Source: Tetrastigma voinierianum (Eukaryota > Streptophyta > Magnoliopsida > Vitales > Vitaceae). Taken from it: 64,000 nucleotides of DNA. The notes under the pieces were generated by a model. The model ran no database searches and was not told the DNA's origin. It saw only the letters and a program-made list of their open reading frames with translations. How positions within the stretch are numbered: position 1 is the stretch's first letter; every line of letters starts with the position of its first letter. Both the position numbers and the translations under genes were made by a program. The DNA is taken from positions 62,001 to 126,000 of the forward strand of contig JAEQBH010002862.1 in the NCBI GenBank assembly GCA_016808115.1. Reading direction: 5' to 3'. Of the stretch, positions 11,381 through 21,632 are shown one piece after another.

Positions 11381-13040
11381 ATGTCATCCATGGCAGAACC
11401 CCAAAACCTGGTCCCAAATCTCAATGAGATAATGGAAGAATATGCAACAAGTAAAGCAGAGGTTCATCCTGAACTCAGACAGACAACCCTGCGATGTGAA
11501 CCGTAAGGGCAGAAGAGGAACAAAACTCAACTCAGAAGGGAAGAAAGTAGAAAAGAGCTAAACAAAGAAGAGCTGAGCAAGCTGAAGAATCTAAAGATGA
11601 TAAAGCATTCATTTCAGATGACACCTACCCTTAAGGGAAGAAGAATCTCGAAACACAAAGGGTTTATATTCTGAGAAAGAGGGTTCTTGCATATTCATCT
11701 CACCTTCATGTAGGATAATAGAAAAAGGGGTTGGAGCTTGTTCTATTAAACACAAACTACTCCGGCTTTGCTACAAAGAGTCGTGAGTTCTATGCCAACA
11801 TGATAGAGAGATGAAAGAGGATTTAGCACGATCGTATAATGCGGGTTCCCATGGGCCATGAAAGGATCAATGAAGTTCTCCAAATCAAAGATCCCAAGAA
11901 TGGATCTAAGTAGAAAAAACTGCTTAGAGAACCCAACAATGAAAAGATTGTAGAATCTCAACAGGCGGTGCTGGAATGCACAAAGAAGAATCCCATGAAT
12001 CCATCATCAATGTGAGGCTTACTAATGTAAGAAGCTTAAGGTGTGGTTTATTTTCATTGCTTCATATAATTCTACAAAGCATCTCGAGCACTATATAAGT
12101 AAGAAGCCATCATCTTATATGCCCTATGGGCGGATACAAGTCGATGTGGCCAATATAATAGAATCATCCATAAGGTGCTTCCACAAGAATGTCAAAAGGG
12201 GACTAATCCCTCATCCAGCAACAATTACTAGACTTTGTATTTTGGCTGAAGTTAAAGGGGCATGGGCAAAGGAAGAAACTTGTCCTAAGGTTTCTCCCTT
12301 GAGATTGAGAAGTGATAAAAGGCCTAAAGAGCAAAAAAGAGAAGAAATGGGAGATGGTAAGGGCGTAGGAGCCCGAGGAAGAAGAAATGAACACCAGGAT
12401 GGAGACATCCTAGGATGCAGGGCCAACCGCCAACCGAGGAGGGGATGCAGAGTAGAGGAAGTCCATTAATTCACTCACCTCCTGAGGTAAGGCGGACCTT
12501 TGTTAAACCAGCAAAGTGCTCCAAGAGCATTCAAGGAATTACATAAATTATGAAGATGCTGGTATCAATGAAAAAGGAAATGGGGGAGAGAGAAAAGATG
12601 GGAACAACAACATAAAGTCAGAGAGGAGTTTCTAGAGGCTGAATTTAGAAGAAGGGAGCAAAGATGGGAACAAATGCTTAAACAAAGAGATGAGGAATGT
12701 AAAAAAAAAACTAGAAAGGAGAGAAAGAGAATTGATGCATAGGCTGGACTAAAAAATTGAAGACCTTCTACAATGAACAACTAAAAAGAGATGAAGATGT
12801 GCTCTCATTTTTAGAAAAGAGAGAGGAAAAGATAGAAGCCAATATGTTGCAGAAGGCAGAGGGGTTCAAATATCTTTACAAAGAACAATTCAAGGAATTT
12901 GGAAAGCTCATGGAGAAGAGAGACAAGGAGCTAGAGATGGATAATAACTACAGACAAAAATTATGGAATGATAGTCTTGATTAAGTGAATTCAAATTTAG
13001 TGAACATACACAATGTGATCGCGAACTTCAAGGATCCAGA
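11381..13040 (+). pseudogene. ORF3 of element C: plant transposon protein-like domain plus coiled coil
   Basis: A third ORF behind pol, as found in Athila-group elements. Start chosen at ATG 11381 (MSSMAEPQNLVPN). An N-terminal acidic/basic region is followed by REFYANMIER (about 11780-11810). The next segment, WFIFIASYNSTKHLEHYISKK to LIPHPATITRLC (12041-12250), reads like the putative plant transposon protein domain (KWVYF..., ...GLPFPSLITELC). A coiled coil rich in K/E follows (12757-12984, EKREEKIEAN, LMEKRDKELEMD). Counterparts: element H at 54480-56135 and a remnant in E. Its function is not established; some authors treat this position as env-like, but I see no signal peptide or membrane segment. 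Several stops break it. Confidence 0.7.
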
Positions 13041-15040
13041 ATAATTCAAGCACAGTAAGATCAATTGGTCACCCCGATAGCATACTAATGATTATCATTA
13101 TAGAGAAGAACTAACAACAAAATAAAACCGAAGACTTCCATTCCCAAGTTCCCTCCATCTTTAGCTACCTTTAACCTTGAACCTCCAAACTTGAAAACAT
13201 CCAAATCCTACAAAAGAAGAAGATAAACCCTTGTATTATGTTTTCTCTCCAAACAAAATATGTAATAATTCCTCTTAATAAAAGTCCAAAATTATTGTGT
13301 TCATTTGTGTTTTTCATTGTTTTGTGCTGTTTTGATTAATTTTCTTTGCTTCATGATTTCCATTTACTTAGTTGAATAAAGAAGAAACCAACTACCTAGA
13401 TCAAATTGTCTAATTGCTATAACATATTTGGTTGAATTGAATTGATGAAATTGTGGTTGTGTTGGATTGTTGTGAGTTGAATGCATGAAGAATGAACTTC
13501 ATGAATTGATTAAAACAACAAAACAACAAATCTCAAAGCCAAACAAAACATTGATAGATGGATTGGGGTAGGATGAAATAAATGGAAATAGAAAGTTGTA
13601 AGATTATGAATAAATATGTTGAACTTCAATAATAGGGAAGGTTTTACTAAATTGATAGAACAGTATAAAACTTATAATTTTGTTTGATGTAAATAGTATG
13701 GTCATGTAATCCCGATAACTTCGCACATGGTCAACAAGAACTCGAAAGAATCGTGCCAAGATTAGAACATCTTCTAGAAAACATCACAAAGAGAATCTCC
13801 AATGTCCTGTAACTCGTTAGATTATTGTCAAGGCTAAAATCCCAGGCAAGGCCACTAATAGAAAATTATTTAGGCCATCCTTAGAAATTTGAGCATTTCA
13901 AAGCCTACCCCTATGATATGCATAAGCATATATCCTAGTTCCTTATTTGAGCCTAAAGCCAACTTTCATTATCAACCAACAATATAGAAGCCCAATCCCT
14001 TCCTTACATATGATCGTACAGTAAAGAACCCTTATTTACCTAGATTGCAAGACAAAATATATCAATGACAGAAAGGGACAAGTTTGGGGGAATATCATTT
14101 TGAGATGTAGAAAAAGAAGATAGTGGGTTGAGAGAGAAAGTGTATAGAGATAATAAGAGATAAAAAGAAAAGATGAGAGAGGCTGTAAAAAACATCAAGA
14201 GGAATGGGTTGGTCTTGTAGCCTTCCTCCTTGGAACAATTAAGTCCTTGGTGGTGTTCAACACCTAATACCCTAATGCCAACTTGTATGGGAGTTATTGA
14301 CCCAAATTTTGTTAAGGGTGGTAGAAAGCTTAAAAAGACCAACATTGCACCATTCCTAGTAATGAGATAAGAAATTGAAAGTGACAAAGCTTCTAAAATA
14401 AGGAGGAAAAGTATCTTCTAGGTGTGAGCAATGAAAAGAGAAAAAGATACTAGACTGAAGAATATGCAAAGAAATGAAATAACCTATTGGGAATATTAGA
14501 AAATTACAATCAAGGATGTATCAAAAGGCAAAAGTGTAAGCTGTCTTGAATTTGGGTTAAATTGAGCCTAAATGTCTAATTACCTACCTTATTACCCAAG
14601 CCACACATTACAAGCCTAAAAGATATATTTGATTCTGAAGGTGGTATTATGCCTACATTAATGGAGATTAATATGACAAACAAACATATGAGACTGTAAG
14701 AATGAAAGAGAAAATGGCAATCGAAAGATTATCCCGTAAGTTGTAATCGGATCTACCAAAGAAAAAGAGTAAAGACTCCGGACACACACAACCAGATTGA
14801 ATGATTAAATTGTTACATACTATGAATTATTGGTTGGTTTAGTGAACTTAATTGAAAATCTTCCTAAATCTAGATTGAAAACATGTTTAGAATTAATCCT
14901 ATTAACTAACTTTATGTTTCGCCCAACTGGAAATGCGAATAGAAAAATGTCCTTAAAAATAAAAGTTAAATTGTTTGAGGACAAACAAAAATTTCTTTTC
15001 TTTGCTTGGTGACAAGCAAAACTTTAAGTTTTGGGGAATT
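13041..15040 (+). other. 3' non-coding region and polypurine tract of element C
   Basis: No gene. A poly(A)-signal-like AATAAAAGTCC occurs near 13278. A conserved block near 14220-14360 (AACACCTAATACCCTAATGCC, TATGGGAGTTATTGACC) recurs in E and H. Before the LTR comes the Athila/Tat 3' signature TTTGAGGACAAACAAA (about 14975-14992) and a second GACAAGCAAAACTTTAAG. A decayed polypurine tract TTGGGGAA (15031-15038) abuts the LTR start. Confidence 0.7.
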
Positions 15041-15296
15041 TAATGAGCCTTAAACTCATCTATTTTTTATCCATTTTTCTGGCTTATATTTAAAGATATT
15101 CAAATATGTTTTAACGCCAATTATCAATATTCACCAACTTTGTGTTTTGCGTGTTTTAATTCAAAATGAGAAAATCCCAAAGAAGAAAGGTAGAAAAGAG
15201 CAATTGTGTACTAGTCTTATAAGTTTCGCGATGAGAGCTTTGCAAGGCAACAAATAGCCTCTAAGCTTAAGAAAGGAACTCTATCATGACAATATC

Positions 15297-16590
15297 TCCT
15301 GGTCGCAACACAAAGGTCCGAATATCGGGATGTGATGCAGCTCTATCGCGACAAAAGACAACTGCGGTCACTTACGTAAAATGGAAAGAATCTAATAAGT
15401 CAGTTGAGACAAAGAAAGTTTATGTTGCAACAAGGTTTTTCAGGATGTCAACACCAGGGAGAATTTGTCGCAACAAAGCTCTCGTCATGACAAATGAAAT
15501 AATAAAGTGTAAAATGTGAAATTTTGTTGCGGGATGTAAGAGATCTTCTGTCATGACACTGATTATTGCAACATGGAAAATCTTGTTGAGATAGAAGAAG
15601 AGCTTTAGAGAACGACCTTTGTCGCGACAAGGTAATGTATGTCGCGACACTGAAAGGAGAATTATTTGTCGCTACAAGGTGATGTATGTCGCGACGCTGA
15701 AGGAAGAATAAACACTGGTTGCGATAGATAAACAAGGCCACGACATGTGAAGCTTGCTTAATGAATTGACCTGGTCGCAATAAAAGAATCCAATGTTGCG
15801 ACATACTTCAAAGGTGAAGAGATGTTTCTATGTCGCGATAGGGATCTTAAGGTCGCGACATAGAGATAAGCTGAACATTGATAAACAAGGTCATGACAGA
15901 CTTTTCTGTGTCGTGACAAAGATTCCAACACAATGAAGAGAGGTCTTGCCGTGACATAATAAACTAGGACGTGACACAAAGAGAAGCTGAATACAGAAAA
16001 GTCGTGTCACAACATAAAACTGGGTCGCGATAGAAAACATCGACAACACCAAGAGGTTATGTCCCAAGATCAAAATGAAGCTGGAACAAGAAATCAAGTT
16101 AAGTGGCGATAAGACTTTATCGCGATAGACTTTCCTGGTCGCGAAAGAAATGCTGACAATACAAAAAACATTGTGGCAACAAGAACCAAACATACATGAT
16201 GTCACGACATAAAAACTGGGTCGCGACACCAATTTGAAGAAGTTACACAGAAACACTGTCGCAACACAATTGTCGATGTCGCAACATAACTATTCCAGTA
16301 ACCACACATAAGATTGGCGTGACATAGAACAGATAGAATGACAAACCTTGCAAGGCAGATTGTTGAAGAGCCAAACAAACATCTGTCGTGACAGAGTTTC
16401 CTCTGTCGCGACAGAATGAATATGATAAAGAAAATAATACTGTCGCGACCAAAGAAACCCTGTCGCGACTGAATCCAAGAAGGAGCAAGGGAGTAAGTTG
16501 CGACAGACTACTGGATGTTGTAACAAAGACCTGCGATAAAAATTCAAAACTTTTTTGCAACAAACACTTTTAGGTTGCGACAGAGAATGC
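15297..16590. promoter_or_regulatory. GTCGCGAC palindrome array in U3 of element C LTR
   Basis: About forty motif occurrences, exact or one base off. Exact GTCGCGAC cores lie near 15622, 15640, 15688, 15850, 16218, 16403, 16440 and 16461. Variants are mainly GTCGTGAC, GTCACGAC, GTTGCGAC and GTCGCAAC, as expected from deamination of methylated CpG. Short minus-strand ORFs across the array are artefacts of its repeat composition. It ends about 65 bp before the TATA box. Confidence 0.85.
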
Positions 16591-16654
16591 AATCCGGTCA
16601 CTTTGGGATCCACAATGTAGCCCTTCAAATTTAAAATTCAAAACTCGGGGGCTC

Positions 16655-16662
16655 TATAAAAG
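16655..16662 (+). promoter_or_regulatory. TATA box of element C 3' LTR
   Basis: TATAAAAG in GGGGGCTCTATAAAAGG, just downstream of the palindrome array, in the position expected for the U3/R boundary. R/U5 would begin about 30 bp further on. Confidence 0.75.
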
Positions 16663-18226
16663 GAAACAATTTGAGGAAAGCGAGGCAGTCAGTCGACGGA
16701 AAAAACTAGAGCATCTAGGGAGCCGAGGACTCTTTTGTATTATATATTTCTTTTATTTTTTATTTTGTTTATTTTGTTTTATTCATATATTAGATTTAGC
16801 GTAGAATTTCAATATGTTTATTGGACCTGAAACAGTGAATTGTTCAGAAGTTTAGAAGTTGAGCTAAATGGTTGAAATTCACTTTTTATTACTATATGAA
16901 TTCAATGAAATCTAGAGAAAAGCTAGAATTAATTTCTTTAGTTGATTGCAGTTGTAGTGGAATTTTCCTGATCAATATTTTCAGTGTTAACTGTAATCCA
17001 GTTTTTGAGAAACACAACTTCCGCTGGGAAAGATTTGATGTTAGTTATGGTCTTTTTCAAGACAATTAGAAAAGAAATTTCCGGGCCGAGAGTCTTGAAA
17101 TTATTTGAATGGTGATGTTAATGGGAAAGGAATTGTCTCAATATTAGTAACTTATACCCATAAAAGGACCATTATCTGGCTTTGATTTTTAGGAGGCCCT
17201 CTAAGTGACACAGAGATGGAGATTCTTGAGAGCTTGGATCAATTACTTGAGGGTATGCTAGACTAATTATTTGAGGGTATGCTAGACTAATATCGATGAA
17301 CTAATGAGCTCTGAAAGATTACTTAGATAAATCTTCAATTTACTTATGGTTTGAGAATTAGTTTGATCGATCTATCAATCGATCAATTAGAGATCTCTCC
17401 TCGTAAGCCGAGGAATGATCTTGATCTTGTGTTAGCTTAGATTCAATCAAGCGAAGGGAGAACTCTTTTAAAATCTCAAGATTTGTGCATCATTCATTCA
17501 GAGAAATCTCGCAATGGCCTTGTTCTGGGAAGCAAGAAACTGCTAAATATAAGAAATGGGTATGAAGTATTGGAAAAGAAAAATACCCAGATCTTATATA
17601 GAAATTCTGATTACAAGTAATTGATTAGAGACATGTTTAAGAAATGAACATGAGTCTCTAATCAGTGAAATGTATGGTTAAGGGAGAAATCCAAACTATA
17701 CTACCTTACCTCTTTGATAATTTCAGATTCCAATTCATGATAGAATGACTAGATTATGTTGCAAGAATTGATAATTTCAATAGTGAACCCCAAGCAGTAT
17801 ACTTCCAACAAAAATATGGTTAAGTTTAGTTTAGGCTTCAGGATATTGCTTTTTCTTTCATTATGCACGTGAGACATTTAAATAGTAGAATCCTTGGCTC
17901 ACCATCGAATCCTTCTATGAAATGGAAGTTCAATTAGTGTGGAACTTGAGTAGTTGGGGTGGTTGAATTTTAAATTCTTTTCGATCTTTGTGGGAACGAT
18001 ATCCGGACTTGTAGGTCCATTTTTATTACTTGTATGACCTGTGCACTTGCAGCATTATGACAAAACAAAATCTTCAATAAATTAATTAACAAATCCATTT
18101 TTATTATGAGCATACAAGTTCTATTTGGTCTAAACAAGTTTTTGGTGTCTTTATTGGGGATTAGGTAATAGTCCTTTGCTAATAGATGTAGAAATTTGTG
18201 TATATATGATTTGGTCACATCAACCA

Positions 18227-18548
18227 TGAAGTGGCATTTCTCCTAATTAAGGACAAGGTTGTTTTCCTTGCATATCTTTAAGACCAACTCTAAATTGCCA
18301 AGGCAATCATCAATTGAGGCTCCTACCACTGAAAAGTCACCCATAAAAATTTCAATTGACCTCTCTACCATGTCTGAAAATATTTCCCTCATGCATCACG
18401 GGAATGTGCCTGGATCGCAGTAACTCAAATGGCATCCTCCTTAATGCAAAAGTCGATAGGGCATGTGTAAATGTCGTTTCTCGGGTTTTCGTGGAGATAG
18501 CACCGTTATAACCAACCTATCCAACAATTGATTAATGAATGGTAAAGG
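18227..18548 (-). pseudogene. pol: Reverse transcriptase fragment of element D (palm C-terminal part)
   Basis: Reading on the minus strand gives the conserved Athila reverse transcriptase palm: LLDRL at the right end, FSDMVERSIEIFMGDFSVVG with the active-site motif FMDD changed to FMGD, a DDCLGNLELVLK block, and EKCHFM at the left end. Frameshifted and with a catalytic Asp lost. The upstream part of the same domain lies at 39221-39400, on the other side of element E; the downstream part is beyond the left edge, cut off by element C. Confidence 0.88.
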
Positions 18549-18954
18549 TGATGAGCTTAAAAGTCATCTATTTTCAGTCCATTTTTCTAATTGATTTTTA
18601 TATAAAAAGACTGATTTATATGCAAGAATATGGAATAAATCTTTCTACCAAATCACGCGGCAAAGCGGAATCTAAAGAAAGCGTAATTTGGCAAAAGAAA
18701 AGAATGCATCGTGGTCGAGCAAGACCGATATAATTGGCTGAAGGAAGTTGCAGCAAGAGAAGCGCAAAAGGATTAAAGAATTTGATGTCGTGAAGCTTTT
18801 ACAGCAATCAAAATGCATATTCAGGTTGCAATTACAAAGCTCTAGTCGCAAATGAAGCGTAATTACACAAACGAAGTCACGTGAAAGAAACTCAAAGTCA
18901 AGCAAACTTAAATTGATGAAGAAAGAAGACATGATGTCGCTTACATCCTTCGTG

Positions 18955-19680
18955 AGGTCGCGACATAATTAAAACCAATATAGTGGATAATGAGGTCGCG
19001 ACACCAACAAGAAGTCGCGGGATGCAAGATAAACAATGGATCGAATAAGTTTGCCGCGATATCTATGGTCACGACATCGCATCGAATCGGCTAGCCGCGA
19101 CACATTTGCAAGGAAACTAAGGTCGCGACAACAAAGAGTAAAGAGAGATGGTCACGACATCAACTATTAATAGGGAAAGGAAGTCGCGACATCATTCGCT
19201 GATCGCGACAACAATTGGTGGAAAAAGAAGGTCACGACAACACCGTTGTCCCGACATCAATTGTAAGACTAGGAGGTCGCGACGCCATTAAACAACATGC
19301 ATAACATAGCGAAAGAGGTCGCGACACCGCCTGTGAAGTCGCGATGTCGTTGCCAGAGATTGGTGGTCGCGACAACATTTAGTCGTCACACATCAAATGC
19401 ACACGCTTAAGGTCGCGACGCCCTGTTGCCGCGCATATCCGGCCGCGAAGACCAAAGGGTCGCGACAACATCCGCAGGTCACGGCTGTACCATCGGGCAG
19501 TAGAGGCGAGGTCGCGACAACATTCAAATACGCGACATCAAACGCAATACGCTAAGGTCGCGACGCCCTTAAGCCGTCACATATCGCCTACACCAAAGAC
19601 ACATCACGACCAAACAAAGGCTCTGCGACATGACTGAAGACAACAGAGGTCACGATAAGAATCTTGATGTCGCGACATCA
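18955..19680. promoter_or_regulatory. GTCGCGAC palindrome array in U3 of element E 5' LTR
   Basis: About a dozen exact GTCGCGAC cores in roughly 730 bp, usually as GGTCGCGACA(A/T)C or GGTCGCGACGCC, spaced about 20-70 bp, plus many one-base variants. The array stops about 80 bp before the TATA box. The 3' LTR has the matching array at 36955-37670. Confidence 0.9.
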
Positions 19681-19760
19681 ACAAACCATTAACCTGCGCC
19701 ATTTTAAACCGCAAATTCAAAAAAGAAGTGCATCGAAATTAGGGCCCCACTTCACAACCC

Positions 19761-19768
19761 TATAAATA
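19761..19768 (+). promoter_or_regulatory. TATA box of element E 5' LTR
   Basis: TATAAATA in AACCCTATAAATACG. The same sequence occurs at 37739-37746 in the 3' LTR. Probable start of genomic RNA about 30 bp downstream. Confidence 0.8.
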
Positions 19769-21176
19769 CGAAGCTGCTACCGAATGAACGCAAAATGAGT
19801 GTGCTTACTCAAAAGAGAGATCTCGCCGATGTTGTCAAGGCCCTCGTGATTTTAATTTTCTTTTATTTTCTTAGTTTTATTTTTAGATTAGCTCAGATTT
19901 CATTCAAATTGATCTCGAACATTTATCAAGCAAAGTTTAAGCTTAATGAAGATTCATATTTCTTCAAATTACTGTATGGTTGTTTGAATTCCAGACAATT
20001 TCTGGAATTCGGGTTTCCAGTTGCCGATTTACAGTGGCTTCATTGATCAGCAAGCCAATGTATGGTGTAATCTAGTGATTTAGAAACCCATCTTTCATTG
20101 AATTGACGCTATCGTCATAAATTATCTTTCCTGCAGAATTTTATTTAGTCGATGAACTCCAAGGCGGCTACTTGCTAGTCTTGTATTTTTTGTTACTGAT
20201 CCCAATGTCAATGTCTCATACCCGTAAATGGAATTGTCTCAAGCTCTGATTTCCAGGAGACCCTCTGAGTGACACAGAGAAGGAATTCCTGAGAGTGATG
20301 AACAATTTTTGAAAGGTATGAGAACCTAACAATGGTGATCTAATGTGCTTTGTGTAATTAAATCGATAAATCTCTTCTCACTTGGAGACGAGAACGAGAG
20401 GAGCAATTTATCAATTTAGGCACACAGAGTTCACCTCGATTCGATTAGTAAATCCAATCCCGTGTTAGCTGAGATCTAATCAAGGAAAGGATGAGCTATT
20501 CTAATTTGGAGGAAGAGGAAACTCAAAGATAAGGTAGATCCGCGCAATGACTATATCTTCTGAGCTCGCATTTACAAATTCATGTCATGGGTATGAGGTA
20601 TTGAAAAGAAAAATACCTGCACAAGGCAACCTAAATTAAAAGTAGTTATCTAACACTCGCCTTCGAGAGAAACAATGGAAGTTTAGATAATGAATTGTGG
20701 GGTTTGAGAAATCCAAATTTTACACTATTATATTCCTTGGACTAGTTTTAAATCATACTCAATAAGCAACATATCGCAAGGTATATCTCATTTAATTGAT
20801 GTTTCATGCAGTATTTCTTTTTTAATGTCTCTTTGCAAAGAATCATCATTTTAATTTGTTATTTTGTATTTCCATATTCAATTCATTCATTATTAATTCA
20901 ATTTTCTTAGGTTTTATTATTTTAAGCTTTCAAAGTCGATCTCCACTTGTCTATCAGAGTCCTAGTGTAGAGTTTGAGTAGTCGAGGTATTTGATAGAAG
21001 TGCTTGCGAGATCTACGTGGGATCGATATACGGACTTAAATCCGATTTACTACTTGTCCGACCTATGCACTTGGCATAACGGATCAAAGAAACCACTCGA
21101 TAAACAATTTACCCAGCCCGATTGAAAAATCTTTTGAACTAATCAAATAGCTAAGGCATACAGTCAACAAGTTTTA

Positions 21177-21194
21177 TGGCATCGTTGCTGGGGA
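21177..21194 (+). other. Second PBS-like sequence inside the LTR of element E
   Basis: TGGCATCGTTGCTGGGGA lies inside the LTR, preceded by GTCAACAAGTTTTA exactly as the true PBS is. It matches the tRNA-Asp complement except for two transitions. Also at 39140-39157 in the 3' LTR and, more eroded, at 18142-18160 in element C. Confidence 0.75.
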
Positions 21195-21264
21195 TTAGAC
21201 AATAGTCTTTTGGCAATAGTGTTATAAATATGTGCATGTCTTTTGGTCCGGTCAACAAGTTTTA

Positions 21265-21282
21265 TGGCGCCGTTGCCAGAGA
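21265..21282 (+). other. Primer-binding site of element E (tRNA-Asp)
   Basis: TGGCGCCGTTGCCAGAGA, complementary to the plant tRNA-Asp(GTC) 3' end with two G-to-A changes at its 3' side, seven bases after the LTR. Confidence 0.88.
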
Positions 21283-21632
21283 TCGAAAGAATTTAGTAGA
21301 TCAATATTCGTGAAATAAAGGAAATCTTTAATTTGGACATTTAAAGAAAAAGAACAAAATAGTTTTCAAGCGTGGTTATTTTTTAGCCACCAACTTTTAA
21401 CAAGCGGAGGTGAAAATATTTGTTGGCACGACTAATCCCTATTAATGTAAGTGTGTTTTGATTTGGGAAAACTTTAACCATAGGAAACATAACATGATAG
21501 ATTCAACGGTCACGGCCCAGAAGAACACTGAAGCTTGAAAGGCGAAAAGGTTAGAAAACTTCGGCTATAGAGATACAAGACGGACAGGCGAAGGGCGAAG
21601 CAGCGGCGAGAAGACCTCCGATCCAGCGTCTG

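Larger units (their letters stand above)
2689..18224 (+). mobile_element. Element C: Athila-type LTR retrotransposon, 5' LTR outside window
   Basis: Plus-strand family 2 element. Its visible parts are a leader scrap (2689-2726), gag, protease, a deleted reverse transcriptase, RNase H and integrase (5200-10103), an internal motif array (10681-11210), ORF3 (11381-about 13040), a 3' non-coding region and the 3' LTR (15041-about 18224). Solo LTR B (2727-5181) is inserted in it, and A lies immediately left. C itself interrupts the reverse transcriptase of element D, whose sequence resumes at about 18227. All ORFs carry stops. The 5' LTR must lie beyond the left edge, past the rest of A. Confidence 0.85.
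15041..18224 (+). repeat. 3' LTR of element C (family 2)
   Basis: Starts TAATGAGCC (TG decayed) right after the polypurine tract and ends about 18224 near CATCAACC, where element D reverse transcriptase resumes. U3 has the palindrome array 15297-16590, then TATAAAAG at 16655-16662. Towards the end, 18142-18160 is a diverged second PBS-like sequence also found in the LTRs of E. The exact right edge is uncertain by a few bases. Confidence 0.85.
18549..21257 (+). repeat. 5' LTR of element E (family 2)
   Basis: Begins TGATGAGC, ends GGTCAACA, with the PBS 7 bases further. U3 carries the palindrome array (18955-19680), then TATAAATA at 19761-19768. The end of the LTR contains an internal copy of the LTR-end/PBS junction (21164-21194), 88 bp before the real one. 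An ORF at 19795-20046 lies in the transcribed leader and looks fortuitous. Confidence 0.92.

Noticed and set aside
12203..12426. Minus-strand ORFs within ORF3 of C
   Set aside because: Shadows of the plus-strand ORF3 reading, which has the family resemblance.
15297..16590. CRISPR-like interpretation of regularly repeated palindromes
   Set aside because: Motif is 8-10 bp, spacing is irregular, no cas genes, and the context is a plant LTR.
15286..16628. Several ORFs on both strands rich in SRQ, VATT and CRD-type runs
   Set aside because: They are created by the GTCGCGAC palindromes, which read open in several frames; no domain is recognisable.
18955..19680. Match of the motif to the CGCG box bound by CAMTA factors
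   Set aside because: The core is TCGCGA; the usual CGCG box requires a non-T base before CGCG, so most units do not fit.
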